Made by a program: the position numbers and the translations under genes
The notes under the pieces: generated by a model
What the model was told of the DNA's origin: nothing
Databases searched by the model: none
Seen by the model: only the letters and a program-made list of their open reading frames with translations
Shown: positions 1 to 10,092 of the stretch, piece by piece
Layout of the letters: every line of letters starts with the position of its first letter
How positions within the stretch are numbered: position 1 is the first letter of the stretch
From: an uncultured Rivibacter sp.
Lineage (GTDB): Bacteria; Pseudomonadota; Gammaproteobacteria; Burkholderiales; Burkholderiaceae
Assembly (NCBI GenBank): GCA_946480925.1
Contig: CAMLLU010000008.1
Location: forward strand, 62,001 to 126,000
Direction: 5' to 3'
Length of the DNA: 64,000 nucleotides

Positions 1-2
1 GC

Positions 3-233
3 CCGCTCACCGAGGCCGGCAAGACGGTCATCAAGCATGGAGTCACCCTCGTGGGTGAAACCAACCTGCCGGCGCTGGTGGCGGCCGACTCGAGCGCGCT
101 GTATGCGCGCAACGTGCTGGACTTCCTGAAGCTCGTGCTCGAGAAGGAGGCCGCGGCCCTGAAGATCGACCTCGAGGACGACATCGTGAAGGCCTGCCTG
201 ATGTGCCGCGACGGCCAGCTGCTGAGGGCCTAG
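3..233 (+). CDS. pntAA: NAD(P) transhydrogenase subunit alpha part 1, C-terminal end (partial)
   Basis: The reading frame is open from the window edge to a TAG at 231-233. Its last 76 residues match the C-terminus of the soluble NAD-binding part of proton-translocating transhydrogenase, with the segment [15 protein letters not shown] and the following helix [13 protein letters not shown]. The 5' end lies outside the window. The product would bind NAD(H) on the cytoplasmic side and work with the membrane parts encoded by pntAB and pntB just downstream. PanD begins two bases after the stop, so the genes are probably co-transcribed. The family call is firm because pntAB and pntB follow. Confidence 0.9.
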   Translation, partial: PLTEAGKTVIKHGVTLVGETNLPALVAADSSALYARNVLDFLKLVLEKEAAALKIDLEDDIVKACLMCRDGQLLRA

Positions 234-235
234 GC

Positions 236-598
236 GTGAATCGCATCATGCTGCGAGCGAAGCTGCACCGCGCCACCGTCACCGAGGCCGACCTGCACTA
301 CGAGGGCTCCTGCGGCATCGACGAAGACCTGCTCGAAGCCGCCGACATGCACGAGTTCGAGAAGATCGAGCTCTACAACGTCAACAACGGCGAGCGCTTC
401 TCCACCTACATCATCAAGGCGCCGCGCGGTTCGGGCGCGATCTCGCTCAATGGCGCGGCGGCACGCAAGGCGCACGTGGGCGACCTCTTGATCATCTGCA
501 CTTATGCGCCGATGAGCGACGAAGAAGCGCGCCGCTACAAGCCCCGTGTCGTGCTGCTCGGCGAGAACAACCGCATCAGCGAAATCAAGAAGATCTAG
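236..598 (+). CDS. panD: aspartate 1-decarboxylase
   Basis: 120 aa. PanD makes beta-alanine from L-aspartate for pantothenate and coenzyme A synthesis; it is a pyruvoyl enzyme that cleaves itself. The GTG at 236 was chosen because it gives [12 protein letters not shown], which aligns with the E. coli start, and puts the self-cleavage Gly24-Ser25 in YEGSC at the expected place. The Tyr and Asn of [11 protein letters not shown] and the segment [11 protein letters not shown] are present. It starts two bases after the pntAA stop and pntAB follows eight bases after its own stop, so it is embedded in the transhydrogenase operon. The ATG at 203 lies inside pntAA and is not needed. Confidence 0.93.
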   Translation: MNRIMLRAKLHRATVTEADLHYEGSCGIDEDLLEAADMHEFEKIELYNVNNGERFSTYIIKAPRGSGAISLNGAAARKAHVGDLLIICTYAPMSDEEARRYKPRVVLLGENNRISEIKKI

Positions 599-606
599 GA
601 GCCACC

Positions 607-927
607 ATGGACGCGATCAGTCCGACGATCATCAACCTCATCATCTTCGTGCTGGCCATCTACGTGGGCTACCACGTGGTGTGGACCGTCACGCCCGCGC
701 TGCACACGCCGCTCATGGCCGTGACCAACGCCATCTCGGCCATCGTGATCGTGGGGGCCATGCTGGCCGCCGCGCTCACCGAAACCGGGCTGGGCAAGAG
801 CATGGGCGTGCTGGCGGTGGCGCTGGCCTCGGTCAACATCTTCGGCGGCTTCCTCGTCACGCGGCGCATGCTCGAGATGTTCAAGAAGAAGGACAAGCCT
901 GCCAAGGCCGAGGGGAACAAGCAATGA
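607..927 (+). CDS. pntAB: NAD(P) transhydrogenase subunit alpha part 2
   Basis: 106 aa, the usual size for the separate membrane part of the alpha subunit. Three hydrophobic helices are visible (about residues 8-28, 37-57 and 64-86), followed by a basic tail. It forms part of the proton channel that couples proton entry to NADPH formation from NADH. An ATG follows a GGAG ribosome site (gatctaggagccaccATG). Its stop overlaps the pntB start as ATGA at 924-927, which implies translational coupling. Confidence 0.93.
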   Translation: MDAISPTIINLIIFVLAIYVGYHVVWTVTPALHTPLMAVTNAISAIVIVGAMLAAALTETGLGKSMGVLAVALASVNIFGGFLVTRRMLEMFKKKDKPAKAEGNKQ

Positions 928-2360
928 GCATGAACGTCGTCACGCTGCTGTATCTCATTGCCAGCATCTGCTTCATCCAGTCGCTCAAGGGCCTGTCGCA
1001 CCCCACCACGTCGATCCGCGGCAACTTGTTCGGCATGGTCGGCATGACCATCGCCGTGTTCACCACCGCGGCGCTGATCGTCAAGCTCGCGCAGATGGCC
1101 GGCCAGGACGGCATGGTGGGCATGGGCTGGGTGCTGCTGGGCCTGCTGGCCGGCGGTGCCTACGGCGCCTGGCGCGCCAAGACGGTCGAGATGACCAAGA
1201 TGCCCGAGCTGGTGGCCTTCTTCCACAGCATGATCGGCCTGTCGGCCGTGTTCATCGCGGTGGCGGCGGCGGTGGAGCCCTGGGCCTTCGGCATCACGGC
1301 CAAGGGCGGCGCCATTCCGGTGGGCAACCGCATCGAGCTCGCGCTCGGCGCGGCCATCGGGGCCATCACCTTCAGCGGCTCGGTCATCGCCTTCGGCAAG
1401 CTCTCCGGAAAGTACAAGTTCCGCCTGTTCCAGGGAGCGCCGGTCGTGTTCAAGGGGCAGCACCTTCTGAACCTGGCGCTGGGCATTGCGATGGTGGTGT
1501 TCATCGCCGGCTATGCCATCACCGAAGCGCGCATCGACTTCTGGGTGCTGCTGGCCACCGCCTTCGTGCTGGGCGTGCTGATCATCATCCCCATCGGCGG
1601 GGCCGACATGCCGGTGGTGGTGTCCATGCTCAACAGCTACTCGGGCTGGGCGGCCGCGGGCATCGGCTTCTCGCTCAACAACAGCATGCTGATCATCGCC
1701 GGCTCGCTGGTGGGCAGCTCGGGCGCGATCCTGAGCTACATCATGTGCAAGGCGATGAACCGCTCGTTCTTCAACGTGATCCTGGGCGGTTTCGGCGGTG
1801 ATGCGGGAACCGCGGCCGGCGGCGCCAAGGAGCAGCGCCCGGTCAAGAGCGGCAGCGCAGACGACGCGGCCTTCGTGCTGGGCAATGCCGAGACCGTGAT
1901 CATCGTGCCGGGCTACGGCCTGGCCGTGGCGCGCGCGCAGCATGCGGTGAAGGAGCTGGCCGAGAAGCTCACGCACAAGGGCGTGACGGTGAAGTACGCC
2001 ATCCACCCCGTGGCCGGCCGCATGCCGGGCCACATGAACGTGCTGCTGGCCGAGGCCGAAGTGCCCTACGACCAGGTGTTCGAGATGGAAGACGTGAACG
2101 GCGAGTTCGGCCAGGCCGACGTGGCCATCATCCTGGGCGCCAACGACGTGGTGAACCCGGCCGCGCTGCAGAAGGGCTCGCCGATCTACGGCATGCCGAT
2201 CCTCGAGGCCTACAAGGCCAAGACGGTCATCGTCAACAAGCGCTCCATGGCCGCCGGTTATGCCGGCCTCGACAACGAACTGTTCTACATGGACAAGACC
2301 ATGATGGTCTTCGGCGACGCGAAGAAGGTGGTCGAGGAGATGGTCAAGGCTGTCGAATGA
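924..2360 (+). CDS. pntB: NAD(P) transhydrogenase subunit beta
   Basis: 478 aa. The N-terminal half has eight or nine membrane helices; the C-terminal ~180 residues are the NADP-binding domain, with IIVPGYGLAVARAQHAVKEL (Rossmann start), HPVAGRMPGHMNVLLAEA and the NADP-contacting segment ILGANDVVNPAA followed by KRSMAAGYAG. It transfers hydride from NADH to NADP+ with proton translocation. The ATG at 924 overlaps the pntAB stop. A longer upstream frame exists but lies in panD and pntAB and is a shadow. A rho-independent terminator follows about 45 bases after the stop, closing the operon. Confidence 0.95.
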   Translation: MSMNVVTLLYLIASICFIQSLKGLSHPTTSIRGNLFGMVGMTIAVFTTAALIVKLAQMAGQDGMVGMGWVLLGLLAGGAYGAWRAKTVEMTKMPELVAFFHSMIGLSAVFIAVAAAVEPWAFGITAKGGAIPVGNRIELALGAAIGAITFSGSVIAFGKLSGKYKFRLFQGAPVVFKGQHLLNLALGIAMVVFIAGYAITEARIDFWVLLATAFVLGVLIIIPIGGADMPVVVSMLNSYSGWAAAGIGFSLNNSMLIIAGSLVGSSGAILSYIMCKAMNRSFFNVILGGFGGDAGTAAGGAKEQRPVKSGSADDAAFVLGNAETVIIVPGYGLAVARAQHAVKELAEKLTHKGVTVKYAIHPVAGRMPGHMNVLLAEAEVPYDQVFEMEDVNGEFGQADVAIILGANDVVNPAALQKGSPIYGMPILEAYKAKTVIVNKRSMAAGYAGLDNELFYMDKTMMVFGDAKKVVEEMVKAVE

Positions 2361-2404
2361 GCAAGGCAGGCGCGGAAGACTCGAATCTCCGTGCATACGT
2401 CACA

Positions 2405-2429
2405 GGCCGGCCTATGTGCCGGCCTTTTT
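2405..2429 (+). terminator. rho-independent terminator after pntB
   Basis: A seven-base-pair stem GGCCGGC/GCCGGCC with a six-base loop is followed by five T. It lies between pntB and fadD and would end the pnt operon. Confidence 0.8.
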
Positions 2430-2589
2430 CATGGCCGACGGCCCGCGTTCTCTAAGGATCCGCCTCTAGGCGGCGTATCGAAACACCTGATGCGGGCGCT
2501 GTCAGCCCTCGGTCAGAATCGCGCGACCCTGGGCGGCAAACGCCTGGCCTTTTTTCGTCTGACAAACACCTCTTCCAAGAAAGAAAGCC

Positions 2590-4260
2590 ATGGAGAAGAT
2601 CTGGCTCAAGCACTACCCCGCGGGTGTGCCGCAAGAAATCAACCCCGACCAGTACCCGTCGCTGGTGGCGTTGCAGGAAGAGAGCTTCAAGAAGTACGCC
2701 GCCCGCCCGGCCTTCAAGTTCATGGGCAAGTCTGTGACCTACCAGCAGGTCGACGACCTCTCGCGTGCCTTTGCGGCCTACCTGCAAAGCGTCGGCCTCG
2801 AGAAGGGCGACCGCGTGGCCATCATGATGCCCAACACGCCGCAGTACCCCATCGCCGTGGCCGGCATCCTGCGCGCCGGCTACGTGGTAGTGAACGTGAA
2901 CCCGCTGTACACGCCGCGCGAGCTCGAGCACCAGCTCAAGGACTCGGGTTCCAAGGCCATCGTCATCATCGAGAACTTCGCCGCCACGCTGCAGCAGTGC
3001 ATCGCCAACACGCCGGTCAAGCACGTGGTGCTGGCTGCCATGGGCGACCTGCTCGGGTTGATCAAGGGCAGCATCGTCAACTACGTGGTGCGTAACGTGA
3101 AGAAGATGGTGCCGGCCTATTCGCTGCCGGGCGCCGTGCGCTTCAACGACGCCATCAGCCGTGGCCGCAGCGCTCCTTTCCGCGCCCCCAACATCACGCG
3201 TGACGACATCGCAGTGCTGCAGTACACCGGCGGCACCACCGGCGTGAGCAAGGGCGCGGTGCTCAAGCACCGCAACCTGATCGCCAACGTGCTGCAGTCC
3301 GAGGCGTGGAACGCGCCGGCCATGAAGCACGTGCCGCCCAGCGAGCAGCCCACCACGGTCTGCGCGCTGCCGCTGTATCACATCTTCGCGTTCACGGTGA
3401 ACATGATGCTGTCGATGCGCATCGGTGGCTGCAACATCCTTATCCCCAACCCTCGCGACATCCCGGCGGTGCTCAAGGAGCTGTCGCAGAACAAGTTCCA
3501 CAGCTTCCCGGCGGTGAACACGCTGTTCGGCGCTTTGGCCAACCACAAGGACTTCAACACGGTGGACTGGTCCGGCCTCAAGGTTAGCTTGGGCGGCGGC
3601 ATGGCCGTGACCTCCGGCACCGCGAAGCTGTGGCTCGAAAAGACCGGCTGCCCGATCTGCGAGGGCTATGGCCTTTCGGAAACCTCACCGTCGGCCAGCT
3701 GCAACCCGGTGGACAGCAAGGCCTACACCGGCACCATCGGCCTGCCGTTCCCTTCCACCGAGTTCAAGCTGCTCGACGACGAAGGCAACGAGGTGCCGAT
3801 GGGCCAGGCCGGCGAGATCTGCATCAGGGGCCCGCAGGTCATGGCGGGCTACTGGCAGCGCCCCGACGAGACGGCCAAGGTCATGACGGCCGACGGATTC
3901 TTCCGCACCGGCGACGTGGGCACGGTGGACGAGCGCGGCTACTTCAAGATCGTCGACCGCAAGAAGGACATGATCCTGGTGTCGGGCTTCAACGTGTACC
4001 CGAACGAGGTCGAGGACGTGGTCTCGCAGATCGACGGCGTGCTCGAATGTGCGGCCGTCGGCGTGCCGGACGAAAAGTCCGGCGAGGCCGTGAAGCTGGT
4101 CATCGTCAAGAAGAACCCTTCGCTCACCGAGGCCGACGTGCGCGCCTTCAGCGAAGCCAACCTCACCGGCTACAAGCGGCCCAAGGTGATCGAGTTCCGC
4201 ACCGAGCTGCCCAAGACGCCGGTGGGCAAGATCCTGCGGCGCGAACTGCGGGCGAAGTGA
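2590..4260 (+). CDS. fadD: long-chain fatty acid--CoA ligase
   Basis: 556 aa, typical FadD length. It activates fatty acids to acyl-CoA through an acyl-adenylate, the entry step to beta-oxidation. The AMP-binding P-loop YTGGTTGVSKGA is at about residues 212-223, the GYGLSETSP motif at about 358, and the FACS signature region (DGFFRTGDVG, then DRKKDMILVSGFNVYPNEVE) near residue 435 onward. The catalytic lysine of the C-terminal domain is in PVGKILRRELR. The ATG at 2590 follows AAGAAAG. It stands alone between two terminators. The closest alternative is a medium-chain ligase. Confidence 0.93.
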   Translation: MEKIWLKHYPAGVPQEINPDQYPSLVALQEESFKKYAARPAFKFMGKSVTYQQVDDLSRAFAAYLQSVGLEKGDRVAIMMPNTPQYPIAVAGILRAGYVVVNVNPLYTPRELEHQLKDSGSKAIVIIENFAATLQQCIANTPVKHVVLAAMGDLLGLIKGSIVNYVVRNVKKMVPAYSLPGAVRFNDAISRGRSAPFRAPNITRDDIAVLQYTGGTTGVSKGAVLKHRNLIANVLQSEAWNAPAMKHVPPSEQPTTVCALPLYHIFAFTVNMMLSMRIGGCNILIPNPRDIPAVLKELSQNKFHSFPAVNTLFGALANHKDFNTVDWSGLKVSLGGGMAVTSGTAKLWLEKTGCPICEGYGLSETSPSASCNPVDSKAYTGTIGLPFPSTEFKLLDDEGNEVPMGQAGEICIRGPQVMAGYWQRPDETAKVMTADGFFRTGDVGTVDERGYFKIVDRKKDMILVSGFNVYPNEVEDVVSQIDGVLECAAVGVPDEKSGEAVKLVIVKKNPSLTEADVRAFSEANLTGYKRPKVIEFRTELPKTPVGKILRRELRAK

Positions 4261-4350
4261 CGCCCACCCCCGTAGCGCTGACGCGCTCCCCCTCAAGGGG
4301 GCGACGCCAGCGGCCTGGCTGAGCCAGTTCCGCGGCGTCCACCCTGATCG

Positions 4351-4377
4351 CAACAGGGCCGCATTGCGGCCCTGTTG
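4351..4377 (+). terminator. terminator hairpin between fadD and mtnN
   Basis: A perfect 12-base-pair stem (CAACAGGGCCGC paired with GCGGCCCTGTTG) around ATT is followed by a weak T-rich stretch CTCTTGTC. It is a strong hairpin with a poor T tract and lies about 90 bases after fadD. A GC-rich palindromic block at 4285-4330 (CCCCCTCAAGGGGG and neighbours) precedes it. Confidence 0.65.
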
Positions 4378-4432
4378 CTCTTGTCGGATACGGGTGGCGC
4401 GTGGTTGGGGTGTAGTGAGAAACTGCAGCCCC

Positions 4433-5224
4433 ATGACGCTTGCCATCGTTGCCGCGATGCACGAGGAACTGCGTGCGCTGCTGCCCGCGCTCGAAGCGCC
4501 GCGCGTGGCGCACCACGCCGGGCGCGAATTCCACTGTGGCCGGCTCGATGGTCACGAGGTCGTGCTGGTGCTGTCGCGCATCGGCAAGGTGGCCGCGGCC
4601 ACCACGGCGGCCTTGTTGATCGAACGCTTCGACGCGCGACGGCTACTGTTCACCGGCGTGGCCGGCGGGCTGGGCCCGAAGGTCAAGGTGGGTGACGTGG
4701 TGGTGGCGCGCGAGCTGTTGCAGCACGACATGGACGCCTCGCCGCTCTTCCCGCGTTACGAAGTGCCGCTGGCCGGCCGTGCCCGCTTTCCCACCGATGC
4801 GCCCATGAGCGATGCACTGGTGGCCGCGGCGCGCGAAGGTGTGGGGCGGGTGCTCGAGCTTGCAGGGTCGTTGCACAAGCTGGCCGACTTCGGCATCACC
4901 ACGCCGGCCGTGCATGAGGGCCTGGTGGTCAGCGGCGATCGCTTCGTGGCCACCGACGGTGAAAGCGAGATCCTGCGCACCAACCTGCCCGATGCCATGG
5001 CCGTCGAAATGGAAGGCGCCGCGGTGGCCCAGGTGTGCCACGACTGCGACGTGCCCTTCGCCGTGTTGCGCAGCATCTCCGACTGCGCCGACGACAGCGC
5101 CCACGTGGACTTCACCCGTTTCGTGGAGACCGTGGCGAGCCGCTACACGGCCACCATCGTGCGGCTGTGGCTGCGGGCTTGGCCCGACGGCCAGGCCCGC
5201 CTCGATGCCGACGAAGAGCTGTGA
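4433..5224 (+). CDS. mtnN: 5'-methylthioadenosine/S-adenosylhomocysteine nucleosidase
   Basis: 263 aa, slightly longer than the ~230 aa usual. It hydrolyses MTA and SAH to free adenine, feeding methionine and autoinducer metabolism. The start IVAAMHEEL holds the catalytic glutamate, IGKVAAA and AGGLGPKVKVGDVVV form the core, VVSGDRFV and VEMEGAAVAQVC bind the ribose, and SDCADD holds the catalytic aspartate. The ATG at 4433 was chosen because the upstream in-frame extension has no family match. The next gene begins four bases downstream. Confidence 0.92.
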   Translation: MTLAIVAAMHEELRALLPALEAPRVAHHAGREFHCGRLDGHEVVLVLSRIGKVAAATTAALLIERFDARRLLFTGVAGGLGPKVKVGDVVVARELLQHDMDASPLFPRYEVPLAGRARFPTDAPMSDALVAAAREGVGRVLELAGSLHKLADFGITTPAVHEGLVVSGDRFVATDGESEILRTNLPDAMAVEMEGAAVAQVCHDCDVPFAVLRSISDCADDSAHVDFTRFVETVASRYTATIVRLWLRAWPDGQARLDADEEL

Positions 5225-5228
5225 CGTG

Positions 5229-5747
5229 ATGCCGGCACCCTGGCGGTGGTTGTGGCAGGCGCTGCGCGCAGTGGGCGTTGCGCTGCTGGCGGCGCTGATC
5301 TTTCTCGAGGAATGGGGCTGGCGCCCGCTCTCCGCCGCGTTGGGTCGGCTGGCGAAGTGGCCGCCGTTCGCATGGCTCGAAGCGCGCATCCGCAATGCGC
5401 CGCCGGCAGTGGCGCTGGTGCTCTTCCTGCTGCCCACGTTGCTGCTCTTCCCGGTGAAGCTCGCGGCCCTGTGGTTCATCCACAAGGGCCATGCCGCGTT
5501 CGGGCTGGGCGTCATCGTGGCAGCCAAGGTGGTGGGCACGGCGCTGGTGGGGCGCCTGTTCATGCTCACCCAGCCGCAGTTGATGCACTACACGTGGTTC
5601 GCGCGGTCACTGGCGTGGTGGGTGGCGCTCAAGGCCCGTGTGGGCGAGGTGGTGAGTGGCTCGGCGCTGTGGCAGCAACTGCGCCGCCTGGGGCAACGCA
5701 TGCGCGCCTGGTGGCGGCTGCGCATGCGTTCGTCTTCGTTGCGATGA
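5229..5747 (+). CDS. conserved membrane protein, function unknown
   Basis: 172 aa. Two clear membrane helices are seen, about residues 10-27 and 58-82, with a third hydrophobic stretch near 90-108. The tail is strongly basic (RRLGQRMRAWWRLRMR). It begins four bases after the mtnN stop and is probably co-transcribed. I do not recognise a named family; similar small Trp/Arg-rich membrane proteins are common beside housekeeping genes in Burkholderiales. It ends 15 bases before the stop of the convergent peptidase gene. Confidence 0.75.
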   Translation: MPAPWRWLWQALRAVGVALLAALIFLEEWGWRPLSAALGRLAKWPPFAWLEARIRNAPPAVALVLFLLPTLLLFPVKLAALWFIHKGHAAFGLGVIVAAKVVGTALVGRLFMLTQPQLMHYTWFARSLAWWVALKARVGEVVSGSALWQQLRRLGQRMRAWWRLRMRSSSLR

Positions 5748-5762
5748 GGCACTCTGGGGCGC

Positions 5763-7240
<1,478 letters not shown>

Positions 7241-7244
<4 letters not shown>

Positions 7245-7357
7245 GACCACACCCCGCTCGCCGAGTACGGCGATCGACCCGCCGAGAGGGGCGGGCCTTG
7301 CTTGGGGCGGCCCGGCGTGGCGGCCCGGGAAGTACAGGTTGACACTGGATGTCTCAT
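7241..7357 (-). CDS. leader ORF / structured 5' element, copy B (38 aa)
   Basis: A 38-codon frame starts MRHPVSTCTSR and ends GVWS-stop. It has a strong ribosome site (AAGGAG, five bases before ATG), and its TGA overlaps the ATG of the M20 peptidase as ATGA. Its nucleotide sequence differs from the copy at 27105-27221 in only 8 of 117 positions, with no insertions or deletions. The RNA would fold into successive hairpins, including CGGGCC/GGCCCG, CCCGCC/GGCGGG and TCGCCG/CGGCGA near the downstream start. It could be a translated leader peptide, a structured RNA or both. Function unknown. Confidence 0.5.
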
Positions 7358-7439
7358 GCAGGCTCCTTCGTGGGGAGTGGCAAGGGTGGTGCGCAAACGC
7401 GTGGTTTGCGTGAGGCGAAGGGGCAGTATAGGCAGCCTC

Positions 7440-7511
7440 AAAAGCTCGCTGTGGCTTCTATTGGATCAACATAGATTTGAACAAATACGGCCAGTCGATA
7501 AAATAAATGTT
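7440..7511 (+). promoter_or_regulatory. AT-rich promoter/operator region of the hipBA-type module
   Basis: This short stretch is much richer in A+T than its surroundings and lies directly before the antitoxin gene. HipB-like antitoxins bind their own promoter, so it is the expected site of autoregulation. No exact -35/-10 pair or palindrome is strong enough to assign. Confidence 0.4.
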
Positions 7512-7910
7512 ATGCCTAGGAATCCACGGGCCCTTGCCACCATGCCGCCCGCCGCCGCCGAGGCGCTGCGCCGGCTGGGCGCCAACATCGCCATCGCACG
7601 CGTGCGCCGCAAGGAGTCGCAGCGCCTATGGGCGCAGCGGCTGGGCGTTTCGGTGCCCACGCTCATCCGCATGGAACAGGGCGATGCCAGCGTGAGCATC
7701 GGCATCTACGTCACGGCGTTGTGGCTCATGGGCCGCGTGCAGGCGCTGCCCGAGCTGGCCGACCCGGCGCAGGACCGCGGTGCGCTGGAGATGGACGTGC
7801 GCGAGGCTGTCAAACGCCGCGCGGTGCGCTCAGCGGCCTCGGCCGAGGCGCGGCTGGCGCGCAAGACGGCATCGCCCGCACCGGCCGCCAGGAAAGCGAG
7901 GCCCAAGTGA
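7512..7910 (+). CDS. XRE-family antitoxin, HipB-like
   Basis: 132 aa. A helix-turn-helix of the XRE type is at about residues 20-65 (LGANIAIARVRR, then WAQRLGVSVPTLIRMEQGDASVS). The tail is rich in Ala, Arg and Lys. It should bind DNA upstream of itself and neutralise the kinase encoded next. The ATG at 7512 is used; the ATG at 7542 is an alternative. Its stop overlaps the start of the toxin gene as GTGA, so translation is coupled. Confidence 0.85.
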   Translation: MPRNPRALATMPPAAAEALRRLGANIAIARVRRKESQRLWAQRLGVSVPTLIRMEQGDASVSIGIYVTALWLMGRVQALPELADPAQDRGALEMDVREAVKRRAVRSAASAEARLARKTASPAPAARKARPK

Positions 7911-9166
7911 ACGCGCGTGCCGAAACGGCGGCCAGGTGCAAGCCGGCCGACCAGCTGTACCTGTGGCTGCTCACCTTGCCCGAGCAGCCGGTGCTCGTCG
8001 GTGAGCTCAATATGGTGCGCACTTCGCGCGGCGTGTCGTTGCGCTACGACCCCGGCTGGATCGAGCGCGGCTTTGCGCTGAGCGAAGACCTGCCGCTGCT
8101 GACCGGCGAAGAGTTCCTGCCGCACGAGAAGGACACCGCGGCCGGCGCCGTGGACGACGCCCGGCCCGACCGCTGGGGCGAGCGCGTCATCAAGTTCCTC
8201 GACAAGCCGCCGCGCCTGTCGCTGCTCGAATACCTCTACTTCGCGGGCGGCGACCGTTTCGGTGCCTTGGGCGTTTCAATCTCGCGCGAACGCTACGAAC
8301 CGCGCCGCATCGGCCCGCTGCCCAAGCTGGGCGACGCGCCGCTGCTGCACGAGCTGGTTCGCAAGGTGCTCGAGAACGAACCCATCGCCGCCGAGCACAA
8401 GCGCCTCATCACGCCCGGCGTCACCATGGGCGGCGCACGGCCCAAGGGACTGCTCACCATCGACGGCGACGAGTGGGTCGTGAAGTTCTCCGCCGGCGAC
8501 GCCACCGATGTGCCGCTCATCGAACACGCCACGATGACGCTGGCGGCCCAGGCCGGCATCCGCGTGGCGACCACGCGTGCGCTGCGGCTCGTGTATGGCC
8601 ACGCGGTGGCGGTGCGCCGCTTCGACCGCGACGGCGGGCGGCGGCTGCATGCACTGTCGGCCAACGTGGCGCTCAAGGCCGCCGGCGAGCCGCTCGGCTA
8701 CCCCGAACTCGCGCAGCTGCTGCGCCGCCGCGGTGTGGCCGAGGGCGGCGTGAACGTCGAGCACATGCGGGAGCTGTTCCGCCGCATGGTGTTCAACATC
8801 CTGATCGACAACACCGACGACCACGAAAAGAACCACGTGCTGCTGGTCAACGACGCGCAGCAATACGAGCTGTCACCTGCCTTCGACGTGTTGCCCTCGG
8901 GCCAGGCGCTGGGCTACCAGCAGATGCGCGTGGGGGAGGACGAGGCCGACTCCACGCTCGACAACGCGCTGTCGATGAGCTCGCTGTTCGCGCTGAAGAA
9001 GGCCGAAGCGCAAGCCGAGGTCGCGCGCGTGGCCGGTGTGGTGGCGGGCTGGAAGCAGCACTTCGCGGCGCAAGGCGTCAGCGCACGCGACATCGAACTC
9101 CACGCCGAGCAGATCGACCGCGACTTCCTGCGCGACCAGCGGCGGGCGTTTTCCAAGGAGCGTTGA
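7907..9166 (+). CDS. HipA-family serine/threonine kinase toxin
   Basis: 419 aa, close to E. coli HipA (440). The N-terminal subdomain carries FGALGVSI, the loop TPGVTMGGARPKG (about 169-181) corresponds to the GAQ-K region, VVKF holds the ATP lysine (Lys193), and NTDDHEKNH (302-310) and SPAFDVLP (323-330) carry the catalytic and metal-binding aspartates. HipA kinases inhibit translation by phosphorylating an aminoacyl-tRNA synthetase or a related target; the target here cannot be read from sequence. The GTG start overlaps the antitoxin stop. All kinase residues are intact, so it is probably active. Confidence 0.88.
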   Translation: MNARAETAARCKPADQLYLWLLTLPEQPVLVGELNMVRTSRGVSLRYDPGWIERGFALSEDLPLLTGEEFLPHEKDTAAGAVDDARPDRWGERVIKFLDKPPRLSLLEYLYFAGGDRFGALGVSISRERYEPRRIGPLPKLGDAPLLHELVRKVLENEPIAAEHKRLITPGVTMGGARPKGLLTIDGDEWVVKFSAGDATDVPLIEHATMTLAAQAGIRVATTRALRLVYGHAVAVRRFDRDGGRRLHALSANVALKAAGEPLGYPELAQLLRRRGVAEGGVNVEHMRELFRRMVFNILIDNTDDHEKNHVLLVNDAQQYELSPAFDVLPSGQALGYQQMRVGEDEADSTLDNALSMSSLFALKKAEAQAEVARVAGVVAGWKQHFAAQGVSARDIELHAEQIDRDFLRDQRRAFSKER

Positions 9167-9173
9167 CCGGGCC

Positions 9174-10043
9174 CTAGCGCGGGAACCTGGCGTCCAGCCA
9201 TTCCTGCAGCCGCTGGAACACCTGGCCCTGCTCGGGCTCGTTGAAGATCTCGTGCGCCAGCGGCGCGAACTCGTGCGTGGTGACCACGCCGCGCGGTGCG
9301 TCGTTGGCGAAGGCGGCACTGCCGCGCGGCGCCACGCAGCGGTCGGCACCGGCCCACATCAGCAGCGTCGGCGTGGCCCAGGCGGCGGCGCGTGCCCGCG
9401 TAACGTCGCCGCCATCGACGATGAAGCGCACCAGCTTCGCGGTCACGCGGTCGTGCACCAACGGGTCGGCCTTGTAGGCTGCCACCACGGCCGGGTCGTG
9501 CGACACCCAGGCCGGGTCCAGCCCGTTGCCCACGGCCACGTCGGGCGCCAGGCTGCCCATCACGTTCAGCAGCAGCTTCTGCAGTGCATTCATGCCAGGG
9601 TCCAGCGCGGGTGAAGACATCACCAGCGCCTCCACCGGCCTGGCCCAGCCGGCACGCGGTGCACCCGCGGGCTGCGCCTGCTCGGCCACGAAGCGGCCCA
9701 CCACCAGCCCGCCCATGCTGTGCCCCAACAGCACCAGCGGCTGGCCGGGGTGCTGGTGGCGCAGGTGGTCCACCAACGCGGCCAGGTCCCACAGCAGGTC
9801 GTCGCCCTGCACCAGGCCGCCGCGCGGGCCCGGCGAGCGGCCGTGGCCTCGCTGGTCGTAGCCCGTCACTTCCCAGCCGGCGGCGTTGAACTCGGCGGCC
9901 ACGTGCGTGTAGCGGCCGATGTGTTCGCCCAGGCCGTGCACCAGTGCCACCTGCCCGCGCGGCCTGGCGTCTGCGGGCAAGGGCCAGTGACGCAGGTGCA
10001 GGTCGAGTCCGTCGCGCGTGGTGAGGCTGGTGATGCTGGTCAT
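9174..10043 (-). CDS. alpha/beta hydrolase, monoacylglycerol lipase-like
   Basis: 289 aa. The fold is clear: HGLGEHIGRY oxyanion region, DQRGHGRSPGPRGG, nucleophile elbow GHSMGG with Ser109, WAGADRCV with the acid residue, and a late His in HEFAPLAHEIFNEP. This is the lysophospholipase/monoglyceride lipase type. The ATG at 10043 begins MTSITSLTTRDG directly before the first strand; the longer upstream frame has no domain match. It ends seven bases from the hipA stop, tail to tail. The substrate is inferred from family only. Confidence 0.85.
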   Translation of the reverse strand: MTSITSLTTRDGLDLHLRHWPLPADARPRGQVALVHGLGEHIGRYTHVAAEFNAAGWEVTGYDQRGHGRSPGPRGGLVQGDDLLWDLAALVDHLRHQHPGQPLVLLGHSMGGLVVGRFVAEQAQPAGAPRAGWARPVEALVMSSPALDPGMNALQKLLLNVMGSLAPDVAVGNGLDPAWVSHDPAVVAAYKADPLVHDRVTAKLVRFIVDGGDVTRARAAAWATPTLLMWAGADRCVAPRGSAAFANDAPRGVVTTHEFAPLAHEIFNEPEQGQVFQRLQEWLDARFPR

Positions 10044-10092
10044 GGGGGCGCAGTCTAAGAGCCTGCCTGCGCAGCAGGCGCAAGGGTTGGCC

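Noticed and set aside
2500..2560. Attenuator before fadD (GGGCG/CGCC followed by T-run)
   Set aside because: The stem is only four to five pairs and the T run is separated from it; not convincing.
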